Source of the DNA: Parvicella sp963922585
GTDB lineage: Bacteria; Bacteroidota; Bacteroidia; Flavobacteriales_D; Parvicellaceae
Direction of reading: 5' to 3'
Assembly (NCBI GenBank): GCA_963922585.1
Contig: CAWUIK010000009.1
Location: forward strand, 1-51,034
DNA length: 51,034 nt
Shown here: positions 1 through 8,093 of the stretch, piece after piece
Layout of the letters: each line of letters starts with the position of its first letter
Position numbering within the stretch: the stretch's first letter is position 1
The notes under the pieces: generated by a model
Told to the model about the DNA's origin: nothing
The model's database searches: none
What the model saw: only the letters and a program-made list of their open reading frames with translations
Program-made: the position numbers and the translations under genes

Positions 1-1
1 C

Positions 2-1258
2 AAAACTGCTGAAATTTTAGGTAACATTGTTTATAATGATAGGAAAATGAACTTGGTAACAGAGGCTCTTTTTTATGATTTTCGGACAAAAATAGCAAGT
101 TATGATACTTTGGCAACCATTACCAGTTTGGAAGATAAAAATACATTGGTTAGCAAAAAAGGAATTTATCACAGCAAAACACAAACGATGTATTTCAAAG
201 ATAGTGTAAGACTGAGAAACGAAAATTATACAACCATATCAGATACTTTGATTTATCAAATGGATTCAAAAGTAGCCACTTTCAAAGGTCCGACTGAAAT
301 TATTTCAAAAGACAATACAATTTTTTGTGAGGCGGGAATTTATGATACTGAAAATGAAATTTCATCTTTGTGGAAAAATGCTAGAATTATTTCAAAAGAT
401 CAGAATCTTTCTGGAGATAGTATCTATTATGAAAGAAATAATGGTATTGGTGAAGTTTTTGGAAACGTTATAGTAATTGATACAACCAATAAAGTGAATT
501 TGATTGGTGACTATGCTTATCACGATGAATTGTTGGATTCTACTTCAATCATAGGGAATGCTCAAATGACCCAGTTTTATGAAGTAGATACACTGTTTGT
601 CAAAGCAAATTATTTATTATTAAAAACTGACTCACTAAACGAAAATAAAAATATCAAAGCATATAGAGATGTGAAGATATTTAAAGCAGATTTTCAAGCG
701 GTCTGTGATTCTTTAGTATATAGCGATACCGATTCTTTGATGAAATTTTATGTCGATCCTATACTTTGGTCGGGCAAAAGTCAAATTACAGGAAATTATA
801 TTGAAGCAAAAACTGGAAAAGGTGAAATCAAACTCCTTAATATTATGAAAGATGCTTTTATTATTTCACAAGTAGACACTTCCATGTTTGATCAAATAAA
901 AGGTAGAGATATTAATGCTTATTTTATTAAAGGAAAAATCAATAAAGTTGATGTTTGGGGAAATGGTCAAACTTTATATTTTATTCAAAATTCAGATAGT
1001 TTATACTTAGAAGCCAATCAAGCGAAATGCGCCACTATTAAAATCAATTTTGAAGAAGATGAAATTTCAGAAATTAAATTTCTTGAAACTCCTACAGCTC
1101 TTTACAAAGCAATAGCAGATTTAACACCTTCGGAGAAATATTTCGAAGGATTTGATTGGCAGATCACAAAAAAACCTCAAGAATCATGGTTTTTTGAGCC
1201 CCAAGCTATAGATATAAATAAAGAAGAAGTAGAATCAGTTGAAAAAGATTTAGATTAA
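2..1258 (+). CDS. OstA/LptA-like LPS-transport protein, 5' end outside window (partial)
   Basis: The reading frame is already open at base 2, so this is the C-terminal 418 residues of a longer protein; the first ATG at 47 is internal. The protein is built of repeated short beta segments such as GNIVYNDRK, GNVIVIDTT and GNAQMTQFYEVD, with recurring D(T/S)L and 'AxxDSLVY' motifs. That is the pattern of the OstA-like family, Bacteroidota relatives of LptA/LptD beta-jellyroll domains that carry lipopolysaccharide across the periplasm. The end is acidic and carries no sorting domain. The assignment rests on repeat pattern, not on a catalytic motif. It is separated from the next gene by 150 bp with its own promoter, so the two are probably not co-transcribed. 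Confidence 0.75.
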   Translation, partial: KTAEILGNIVYNDRKMNLVTEALFYDFRTKIASYDTLATITSLEDKNTLVSKKGIYHSKTQTMYFKDSVRLRNENYTTISDTLIYQMDSKVATFKGPTEIISKDNTIFCEAGIYDTENEISSLWKNARIISKDQNLSGDSIYYERNNGIGEVFGNVIVIDTTNKVNLIGDYAYHDELLDSTSIIGNAQMTQFYEVDTLFVKANYLLLKTDSLNENKNIKAYRDVKIFKADFQAVCDSLVYSDTDSLMKFYVDPILWSGKSQITGNYIEAKTGKGEIKLLNIMKDAFIISQVDTSMFDQIKGRDINAYFIKGKINKVDVWGNGQTLYFIQNSDSLYLEANQAKCATIKINFEEDEISEIKFLETPTALYKAIADLTPSEKYFEGFDWQITKKPQESWFFEPQAIDINKEEVESVEKDLD

Positions 1259-1355
1259 TCCTTGTATTGACTTTTCCATCTTAATTTTTAAGGAATATCC
1301 TACTACTTTTATTTTCCATTTATCCATTTTCTTTTCCATTAATACTTTTTGATTG

Positions 1356-1385
1356 TTGAATTACACTTCATTTGTTGTACTTTTG
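1356..1385 (+). promoter_or_regulatory. Bacteroidota-type promoter for the M16 gene pair
   Basis: A perfect -7 box TACTTTTG (1378-1385, consensus TAnnTTTG) lies 25 bp upstream of the ATG at 1411. A TTG at 1356-1358 sits 19 bp before it, the usual place of the -33 element. Confidence 0.7.
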
Positions 1386-1410
1386 TTCCTCAAGAAAAAT
1401 ATATAATTAA

Positions 1411-2724
1411 ATGAAGAGATTTTTAATTGCAAGTTTGTTGGGTGTATGCACTGTTTCACAGGCCCAACAACCAAAAATTGACTTTGTAGAATACAAACTC
1501 AAAAACGGAATGCACGTAATTTTACATCAAGATAATTCGACTCCAATAGTTGGTGTTTCTGTGATGTATCATGTAGGTGCTAAAAACGAAATAGACAACA
1601 GAACAGGTTTTGCTCATTTTTTCGAGCACTTATTGTTTGAAGGAAGTGAAAATATTGAAAGAGGAACTTTTTTCAAATATATCGAAAACGCTGGAGGTAG
1701 AAATAATGCAAATACTACAAATGATAGAACTTTTTACTATGAAATTTTACCTTCCAATCAACTTGAGCTTGGCTTATGGTTAGAATCTGAAAGATTACTA
1801 CATGCCAAAATTGATCAAGAGGGAGTTGATACTCAAAATGAAGTTGTAAAAGAAGAAAAAAGATTGAGAATAGACAACCAACCTTACGGAAGTATTTTGG
1901 CTGAATCAAACAAAAGAGCTTATAAAGTACATCCTTATAAATGGACAACCATTGGAGAGATGGAGCATTTAGATGCTGCAACTTTAGATGAATTTATTGA
2001 TTTTTATCATACTTATTATGTTCCAGAGAATGCAGTGCTTTCAATTGCTGGAGACATTAATATTGAAGAAACCAAAAAAATGATAGAAGACTATTTTGGT
2101 CCTATTCCAAGAGGTAAAAACCCAATCCCCAAAGTAACAGCAGTGGAGCCTCCATTGGGTGGAGAAATCAGAGATACAGTTTATGATAATATCCAATTAC
2201 CTGCTGTAATTCAAGTGTATAGAATTCCTGAGCAAGGAACAAAAGATTTTTATGCTTTGGAAATGCTTTCAAAAGTAATTTCTAATGGAGAAAGTTCTAG
2301 ATTGAATAAAAAATGTGTGGAAGAAACGCAATCAGCAATGTTTGTAGGTAACTTCCCTTTCAATTCAGAAGATCCTGGTTTATCTTTTGTTTTTGGAATT
2401 GCCAATGCTGGAGTTAATCCACAAACATTAGAAGGAGAAATCAATGAAGAGTTTGAAAAATTAAAGAATGAATTGATTACTGAGAGAGAATTTGAAAAAA
2501 TAAGAAATATGGTAGAGAATGATTTTATCTACAATTTTTCTTCAATAATAGGAATTGCTGAGAATTTAGCCAACTATCACATGTATTTTGGAGATGCGAA
2601 TCTTATCAATACTGAATTAGAAAAGTACATGAGCGTGACAAGAGAAGATATCCAAAGAGTAGCTCAAAAATACATGGTTAAAGATAATAGAGTAGTGTTG
2701 TATTACCTACCTAAAGAAGGATAA
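1411..2724 (+). CDS. M16 family zinc metallopeptidase, catalytic subunit (exported)
   Basis: A 437-residue protein with a signal peptide (residues 1-19, cleavage predicted before Q19/Q20) followed by an M16 (pitrilysin/insulinase) domain. The inverted zinc motif HFFEH is at residues 69-73, with a downstream Glu (VVKEEKR, near 148-149) as third ligand, so this subunit should be catalytically active. M16B enzymes of this size act as heterodimers with a partner that lacks the zinc site; exactly such a protein is encoded 37 bp downstream, so the two should form one periplasmic peptidase. The substrate is unknown. A perfect promoter box lies just upstream. Confidence 0.93.
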   Translation: MKRFLIASLLGVCTVSQAQQPKIDFVEYKLKNGMHVILHQDNSTPIVGVSVMYHVGAKNEIDNRTGFAHFFEHLLFEGSENIERGTFFKYIENAGGRNNANTTNDRTFYYEILPSNQLELGLWLESERLLHAKIDQEGVDTQNEVVKEEKRLRIDNQPYGSILAESNKRAYKVHPYKWTTIGEMEHLDAATLDEFIDFYHTYYVPENAVLSIAGDINIEETKKMIEDYFGPIPRGKNPIPKVTAVEPPLGGEIRDTVYDNIQLPAVIQVYRIPEQGTKDFYALEMLSKVISNGESSRLNKKCVEETQSAMFVGNFPFNSEDPGLSFVFGIANAGVNPQTLEGEINEEFEKLKNELITEREFEKIRNMVENDFIYNFSSIIGIAENLANYHMYFGDANLINTELEKYMSVTREDIQRVAQKYMVKDNRVVLYYLPKEG

Positions 2725-2761
2725 ATTAAACATTACATTTCAAAATAATAAGATATTAAAA

Positions 2762-4876
2762 ATGAAAAAGATATATACATTATTGTTGGTTTTTACTTTT
2801 GCAATTGGAACATTTGCTCAAAAAGGTAATTCTCCAAAAACAATAGACAGAAGTAAAGCACCTGAAGCAGGTGAAGCACCAAAAATTAATATTGGCACAC
2901 CAGAAACATTCACTCTTGAAAATGGACTTAAAGTTTTTGTAGTTCAAAACAAAAAACTACCTAAAGTTTCTATCCAACTTTCTGTTGATGTTCCTATCAT
3001 GATGGAAAATGACAAAGTTGGTTTGGGTGATATGGCTGGAGAAATGTTAAGTGCAGGAACCAAAAACAAGTCTAAAGCTCAAATAGATGAGGAAATTGAT
3101 TTTATTGGAGCTAGTATCGCTACAACTTCAAATGGAATATTTGCTTCTTCATTGTCAAAACATTCAGACAAAGTAATGTCTTTGATGAGCGAAATGATTT
3201 TGAAGCCTGCATTTCCTCAAGAGGAATTGGATAAGAAAAAGAAAAGAGCACTTTCAGGTTTGAAATCTTTAGCAACTAATGCAGATGCTATTGCTGGTAG
3301 AGTAGGAAATGTTTTGAATTATGGAAAAAACCATCCGTATGGAGAAGTTCAAACTGCAGAGCATATCAACAATATCAATATTGAAGATTGTAAAAATTAT
3401 TACGAGACTTACTTTAGACCTAATATTTCTTATTTGGTAATTTTAGGAGATATCACTACTGAAAAAGCTAAAGAACAAGCAGAAAAGTATTTTGGAAGTT
3501 GGGAAAAGAAAGAAGTGCCTTCTAAAAAGTTTGATACTCCTTCAAAAGTAAACGGAGTAAGAGTTGCATTTGTTGAAAAACCTGGTGCAGTTCAATCTGT
3601 AGTTAAAGTTATTTACCCATTAGATTTAAAAATAGGTAGTGAAGATGCTGCTGCAATCACAGTAATGAACGGAATATTTGGAGGTGCATTTTCTTCAAGA
3701 TTGAATATGAATCTAAGAGAAACACATGCATATACTTATGGAGCAGGTGGAAGTGCTACATCTGATAGATATATTGGAAATTTTAGAGCGGGTGCTTCTG
3801 TAAGAAATGAAGTAACAGATAGTGCAGTTGCAGAAATTTTACATGAAATGACTCAAATGATACAAACTGATGTTTCTGCTGAGGAACTTTCAAGAAATAT
3901 TAATTTCAATAATGGTAATTTTGCTTTATCACTTGAAAGTGATCAGACTATAGCAAGATTTGCATTGAATATTGAAAAATACGGTTTACCAGCTGATTAT
4001 TATCAAAATTACTTAGCACGTCTTCAAAAGGTATCAGTTGAGAATGTTAGAAAAGCTGCTCAAAAATACATCGACCCAAAAAATTGTATCATTTTGATCG
4101 TAGGAAGTGCCGATGTGGTTGAAAATCTTAAGAAATTCGATACTGATGGTAAAATTGAATTTTATGATATCAATGGTGATGTTAAAACTGGAGAGAAGAA
4201 AAAATTACCAGAAGGTTTGACAGCAGAAAAAGTAATCGAAGATTACGTTTTGGCATATACTCAAACTAGTTCTATGAGCGATGCCAAGAAGAAATTGTCA
4301 AAAATTAAAGATATGACCATGTTGAGCGAAACAGAAATGCAAGGAATGAAGTTGCAACTTACAATTAAGAAAAAAGCACCAAACATGATGATGCAAGAAA
4401 TGAACATGAGTGGAATGGTGGTGCAAAAAACTGTTTTTGACGGAAAGTCTGGAGGAACTTCAGGTATGCAAGGTGCTGAAACTTTTGATGAAGAAAAAAT
4501 CAAAGAAATGGGAATAACATCTACTATGCATCTTGAAACAAAATACGCTGAGTTGGGTTACCAAATTACTTTAAAAGGAATTGAAGAAGTAAATGGAAAA
4601 GACGCTTATGTTGTTGAAATTAAAGATCCATTTGGAAATGTTGAGTCAGATTATTTTGATGTAGAGAATAAATTAAAAGTTTATTCAATGCAAACTCAAG
4701 AATCTCCACAAGGCGAAATGACCATTACAAGTGAATTGCAAGATTATAAAGAAGTGAATGGTATATTGTACCCTCACAAATTGGTTCAGAATTTTGGTCC
4801 ACAATCTATGGAGTTAGATGTGACAGAAATAAAAGTAAATGCGAAATTAAAAGCAGGAGATTTTTCTCAGAAATAA
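2762..4876 (+). CDS. M16 family peptidase-like partner subunit with C-terminal beta domain
   Basis: A 704-residue protein with a signal peptide (1-19, mature protein starting QKGN). Two M16 halves span roughly residues 45-470. At the place of the HxxEH zinc motif it has DMAGE (90-94), so it cannot bind zinc as the catalytic subunit does and is inferred to be the substrate-binding partner of the preceding gene. The last ~220 residues (about 485-704) are an added beta-rich domain (for example 'DAYVVEIKDPFGNVESDYFD', then YxxxNGILYPHKL) that looks like the LolA/outer-membrane lipoprotein-sorting fold. Its length is well above the usual 430-480 residues because of this domain. The operon ends in a strong terminator. 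Confidence 0.9.
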   Translation: MKKIYTLLLVFTFAIGTFAQKGNSPKTIDRSKAPEAGEAPKINIGTPETFTLENGLKVFVVQNKKLPKVSIQLSVDVPIMMENDKVGLGDMAGEMLSAGTKNKSKAQIDEEIDFIGASIATTSNGIFASSLSKHSDKVMSLMSEMILKPAFPQEELDKKKKRALSGLKSLATNADAIAGRVGNVLNYGKNHPYGEVQTAEHINNINIEDCKNYYETYFRPNISYLVILGDITTEKAKEQAEKYFGSWEKKEVPSKKFDTPSKVNGVRVAFVEKPGAVQSVVKVIYPLDLKIGSEDAAAITVMNGIFGGAFSSRLNMNLRETHAYTYGAGGSATSDRYIGNFRAGASVRNEVTDSAVAEILHEMTQMIQTDVSAEELSRNINFNNGNFALSLESDQTIARFALNIEKYGLPADYYQNYLARLQKVSVENVRKAAQKYIDPKNCIILIVGSADVVENLKKFDTDGKIEFYDINGDVKTGEKKKLPEGLTAEKVIEDYVLAYTQTSSMSDAKKKLSKIKDMTMLSETEMQGMKLQLTIKKKAPNMMMQEMNMSGMVVQKTVFDGKSGGTSGMQGAETFDEEKIKEMGITSTMHLETKYAELGYQITLKGIEEVNGKDAYVVEIKDPFGNVESDYFDVENKLKVYSMQTQESPQGEMTITSELQDYKEVNGILYPHKLVQNFGPQSMELDVTEIKVNAKLKAGDFSQK

Positions 4877-4898
4877 AATCTTACTTTATCATTATTAT

Positions 4899-4932
4899 GA
4901 AAAAGCTGTCTTGTTATAAGACAGCTTTTTTT
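4899..4932 (+). terminator. Rho-independent terminator after the M16 pair
   Basis: The inverted repeat GCTGTCTT (4905-4912) / AAGACAGC (4918-4925) has a 5-nt loop and is followed by a run of seven T. Confidence 0.9.
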
Positions 4933-4969
4933 GTATTTTATATAAGCTAATCTTAAACAATAAATTTTC

Positions 4970-4977
4970 TAACTTTG
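4970..4977 (+). promoter_or_regulatory. -7 promoter box (TAnnTTTG)
   Basis: TAACTTTG, a perfect match to the Bacteroidota consensus, lies 21 bp upstream of the ATG at 4999. Confidence 0.65.
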
Positions 4978-4998
4978 TGAGCAAATAATGTTTTCAAA

Positions 4999-6576
4999 AT
5001 GAAATATCTACTACTTGTTTCTTTTTTGGTTTTATGGGTTTCCAATCAATCACAATCCACTTTTGTATATTTTCAAAACAATACATCTCTTCAATTGAAC
5101 GTAAATACGATTCAATACGGTGATGGAGTACTTTCTAATTCATATTGGGAAAACAATAGCGGCATCATTCAACCGTGGCAACCTAGTGTTCAAGTGATGC
5201 GAACCAATCGAACTACAGGAATTACGAATGGAAATGATTATTTTTTTGATGTTATAATCAGTGGTTTGAATGATACTGTAATTCTTGAAATACAACTTAC
5301 GGGTAATTTTATAGACAGTGATATGTGGCATTCTGCAAGAGGTAATGGATTTAATCATCCATGGTACAACGATAGCCAGTTTTATGAAGAAAATATACTT
5401 TTTGAAGGAAAAAACATGACATTAAAATATCAAAGTGCATTGAATGGACTTTACGATGATATCACTTTTACACTTCATGATAATGAACCCTACTTACATA
5501 ATGCTTCTGATGATAATAATCCTCAAGTTTTGAATGTTTTATCCTATAATATTTTCATGCTTACTCCTCCTTTGTCATTTTCTGATCAAAATACAAGAGC
5601 AGAATATCTAAAAAACTCACTATCAGAATATGATGTTATTTTTATTCAAGAAGCATTCGACAATAATGCAAGAGAAGACTATCTAATTCCTCAATTATCT
5701 ACCATGTTTCCTTATTATACTGAAGTTTTAGATATTCCTAACACAACTAATGAAGATGGAGGAACGATGTTTTTCAGTAAGTGGCCTATAGTGTATGACA
5801 CTGGACATGTTTATCAATCTTGCTATAGTTTTGAGTGTCTCACCAACAAAGGTGTTTCTTACGCAAAAATTAATAAATTAGGTCAAGAATATCATTTGTT
5901 TAATACCCATACACAAGCTTTCAGAAGCGCTGATGAAATAGCTTCAAGAATGGCTCAGATTAAAGAAATTAGAACTTTTATAGAAGATTTAAATATTCCT
6001 CAAATTGATCCTGTAATTGTAGGTGGCGATATGAATGTTGATTATTACGCTAATCATAGTAACGAATACGACAGTATGTTTTTATTCTTGAACGCTATGA
6101 TTCCAAATTACCAAGGAAATCCCTATAGCTTTCAACCAGATTTAAACTATTATGCTTCATCAGGACCTGACGAATTATTGGATTATTTGCTTCCTATTTC
6201 TGATTATAAACAACCCAATTCTTTTTTTAATGAAGTAAGAATTTTTAGACAAATTGTAGATCCCATGTGGGGCAAATTTGATATGAGCGACCATTTCCCT
6301 GTTTATGGTAGATTTGAATATACAACAGTTTCAGCTGGAAATAATGATTTCTCAAATGTGAACGTTTATCCCAATCCAACTAATGATTTGGTGTACATTG
6401 ATAATGCTTTGAACACTAGAATTCAGATATTGAGTTTAGAAGGGAAAATTATTTACTCAACTCAAAATTTTAATGGAAATTCTATTTCAATAGGAGATTT
6501 AAGCAAAGGTGTTTACTTGATTAAAATTTCTAATGGAAATAATATAAATGTAGTAAAGCAATTGGTGGTTAGATGA
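4999..6576 (+). CDS. Secreted sphingomyelinase-like endonuclease/exonuclease/phosphatase with T9SS sorting domain
   Basis: 525 residues in four parts: signal peptide (1-18/20); an unassigned beta-rich domain (about 21-161); an endonuclease/exonuclease/phosphatase domain (about 176-440); and a type A T9SS sorting domain (about 452-525, starting VNVYPNPT). The phosphodiesterase domain has the full catalytic set: N184 (SYNIF), E218 (QEAF), H304 (NTHTQ), D344/N346 (GGDMN) and D431/H432 (SDHFP). The QEAFDN, FSKWP and THTQA blocks resemble bacterial neutral sphingomyelinase C more than DNase I, so hydrolysis of a phospholipid or sphingophospholipid is the best guess; substrate is inference. The protein should be exported by Sec and then moved to the surface or medium by T9SS. 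The N-terminal domain has an HPW motif at 120-122 and loosely resembles aegerolysins. Confidence 0.85.
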   Translation: MKYLLLVSFLVLWVSNQSQSTFVYFQNNTSLQLNVNTIQYGDGVLSNSYWENNSGIIQPWQPSVQVMRTNRTTGITNGNDYFFDVIISGLNDTVILEIQLTGNFIDSDMWHSARGNGFNHPWYNDSQFYEENILFEGKNMTLKYQSALNGLYDDITFTLHDNEPYLHNASDDNNPQVLNVLSYNIFMLTPPLSFSDQNTRAEYLKNSLSEYDVIFIQEAFDNNAREDYLIPQLSTMFPYYTEVLDIPNTTNEDGGTMFFSKWPIVYDTGHVYQSCYSFECLTNKGVSYAKINKLGQEYHLFNTHTQAFRSADEIASRMAQIKEIRTFIEDLNIPQIDPVIVGGDMNVDYYANHSNEYDSMFLFLNAMIPNYQGNPYSFQPDLNYYASSGPDELLDYLLPISDYKQPNSFFNEVRIFRQIVDPMWGKFDMSDHFPVYGRFEYTTVSAGNNDFSNVNVYPNPTNDLVYIDNALNTRIQILSLEGKIIYSTQNFNGNSISIGDLSKGVYLIKISNGNNINVVKQLVVR

Positions 6577-6598
6577 AATTAGCCGTTATTAGTTAAAC

Positions 6599-6635
6599 AA
6601 AAAAGGTAATTTTCAAATGAAAATTACCTTTTTTT
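6599..6635. terminator. Bidirectional terminator between convergent genes
   Basis: Stem GGTAATTTTC (6605-6614) / GAAAATTACC (6619-6628) with a 4-nt loop. A-rich and T-rich flanks give a U-tract on both strands, serving the phosphodiesterase gene (+) and the small basic protein gene (-). Confidence 0.9.
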
Positions 6636-6655
6636 ATGTTATTATCATTTAGAAG

Positions 6656-6937
6656 TTATTTCATTCTTTTTCTTTCCAAAATCATGTAAAAGTCTTTATT
6701 TACTGATTTTCCACCTTCTTTGGATCTAGCAGACGCTTTTACTTTTTTGGTTTTGTCTTTATCTTCTTTTTTATTGTCATCAGGGGCAGCAACTGATTTT
6801 TTGTTACTTCTAGTTGTGTTGTAATTTGCCTTTTGAGTAAGTGTATCAGAAGCAGTTTCTTTTGATTCTTTTCCTTTTTGTGCATTTGCTGAAAAACCTA
6901 GTCCCAAGACTAATGCTGCTATAAATAATTTTTTCAT
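6656..6937 (-). CDS. Small exported lysine-rich protein, unknown function
   Basis: 93 residues. Residues 1-19 form a clear signal peptide (MKKLFIAALVLGLGFSANA) with a mature start at Gln20. The mature ~74 residues are rich in Lys, Ser, Asp and Thr, with no hydrophobic core and runs such as KKEDKDKTKK, so they are probably disordered and strongly basic. A perfect promoter box (6962-6969) lies 25 bp upstream of the ATG, and a shared terminator follows, which together support a real monocistronic gene. I recognise no family. Confidence 0.75.
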   Translation of the reverse strand: MKKLFIAALVLGLGFSANAQKGKESKETASDTLTQKANYNTTRSNKKSVAAPDDNKKEDKDKTKKVKASARSKEGGKSVNKDFYMILERKRMK

Positions 6938-6961
6938 TTTAGTGAGTTTTTAATTGATTTA

Positions 6962-6969
6962 CAAAAGTA
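6962..6969 (-). promoter_or_regulatory. -7 promoter box for the small basic protein
   Basis: On the minus strand it reads TACTTTTG, an exact consensus match, 24 bp before the ATG at 6937. Confidence 0.65.
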
Positions 6970-6987
6970 ATCAATTTTTATACCAAA

Positions 6988-7836
6988 CTAATTATAATGT
7001 ACAAAATGATCATTTTCAAATTCTTCAACCATTTTCTTGAAAAGCATAGAACTATTTAAATCGTCTAATTGGTAAGAAACATTATTTTTTAGTTTGCTTT
7101 CATCGTATTTAAAAATAGTCCATTCACCTTTGTTATATTCAAGAGAGGTTAAATTCTCAATCCAGTCTCCGGAGTTAAGATAAGTAACGTCCCCTTTTTT
7201 GGTTTGCATTTTCTTGATGATGGGTTGGTGAATGTGTCCACAAACTACATAGTCATAACCATTTGCAGCGCATATTTCTGCAGCAGTTTGCTCAAAGTTA
7301 TTTGCCTTTTTAACAGCACTTTTTACACCATCCTTGATACTTTTTGAAAAAGAAACTTTTTTGTTGGCAAATTTCATCGAAAACCAATTGATAATTCTGT
7401 TGATGAAAATCAAAATATTGTAACCTGTTCCACCTAATTTTGCAATCCATTTGGAATGTTTCATGGTTACATCAAAAACGTCACCGTGGAAAATCCAAGC
7501 TTTTTTATTGTTGTCAAGTTCTAAAACAAGTTTGTTGGTAATTTCAAAATTATTTACAGAAAAACCACTAAATCTTCTCATAGCTTCATCGTGATTTCCA
7601 GTGATATATGTAACAGTTTTACCTTCTGTAATCCAGTTGATAAATTGTTGTACAACTTTCGTGTGGTACTTCGGCCAAGATCTTTTAGAAAAGTGCCAAA
7701 TATCTATAATATCCCCATTCAATACAATTTGCTTTGGATCTATAGAATCTAAGTAATTCAACAGTTCCTTTGCATTAGAACCATAAGTTCCTAAGTGTAA
7801 ATCTGATAAGACAAGAATGTCGATTGGCCTTTTCAT
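6988..7836 (-). CDS. UDP-2,3-diacylglucosamine diphosphatase-type metallophosphoesterase (LpxH-like)
   Basis: 282 residues of the calcineurin-like phosphoesterase fold with every metal-binding block: SDLHLG (D12, H14), GDIID (D42), GNHDE (N81, H82), a later FHGDVFD and CGHIHQP. This arrangement and the overall sequence match the COG2908/LpxH-type family that hydrolyses UDP-2,3-diacylglucosamine to lipid X in lipid A synthesis at the cytoplasmic face of the inner membrane. Bacteroidota members are annotated this way by similarity. I chose the ATG at 7836. A longer frame opens at a TTG at 7863, but that TTG is part of the -7 box TAATTTTG (7861-7868) and so would be untranscribed. Confidence 0.85.
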   Translation of the reverse strand: MKRPIDILVLSDLHLGTYGSNAKELLNYLDSIDPKQIVLNGDIIDIWHFSKRSWPKYHTKVVQQFINWITEGKTVTYITGNHDEAMRRFSGFSVNNFEITNKLVLELDNNKKAWIFHGDVFDVTMKHSKWIAKLGGTGYNILIFINRIINWFSMKFANKKVSFSKSIKDGVKSAVKKANNFEQTAAEICAANGYDYVVCGHIHQPIIKKMQTKKGDVTYLNSGDWIENLTSLEYNKGEWTIFKYDESKLKNNVSYQLDDLNSSMLFKKMVEEFENDHFVHYN

Positions 7837-7860
7837 TCTGGGTAATTTTTTAACTTTTTG

Positions 7861-7868
7861 CAAAATTA
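7861..7868 (-). promoter_or_regulatory. -7 promoter box for the LpxH-like gene
   Basis: Minus strand TAATTTTG, perfect consensus, 24 bp upstream of the ATG at 7836. It decides against the upstream TTG start at 7863. Confidence 0.65.
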
Positions 7869-8029
7869 GACTAAAACTTTCTAATTAACAGGAGTTTAAT
7901 AGCTTTTATTTGTTAAATAATTGTTATGAGTGATTTGGTATTAAATTTTACCTATCTTAATTATATTTAATAGCTTAAATTATCTATATTTTTAATCATA
8001 CAAAATAAATTATACTTTGTACAAAAAAG

Positions 8030-8085
8030 TGCTAAAAACTAACTTCTAATCACTAAGAGCTAACTACTAAAACATAATTACTAAC
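8030..8085. repeat. Degenerate heptad tandem repeat (NNCTAAN), 8 units
   Basis: Eight consecutive 7-bp units read TGCTAAA, AACTAAC, TTCTAAT, CACTAAG, AGCTAAC, TACTAAA, ACATAAT, TACTAAC. It lies in the AT-rich spacer between the LpxH-like gene and the 3' end of the sensor kinase gene. The same repeat family recurs upstream of polA (45666-45770). The rest of the spacer (7837-8029) shows no gene. Confidence 0.75.
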
Positions 8086-8093
8086 ACCTCTAA

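Noticed and set aside
7837..7863. N-terminal extension of the LpxH-like protein from TTG 7863
   Set aside because: The TTG is inside the -7 promoter box TAATTTTG, and the family begins near the ATG at 7836. The same reasoning removes extensions at 18496-18522 (yajC), 23206-23235 (lipoprotein) and 44231-44245 (small exported protein).
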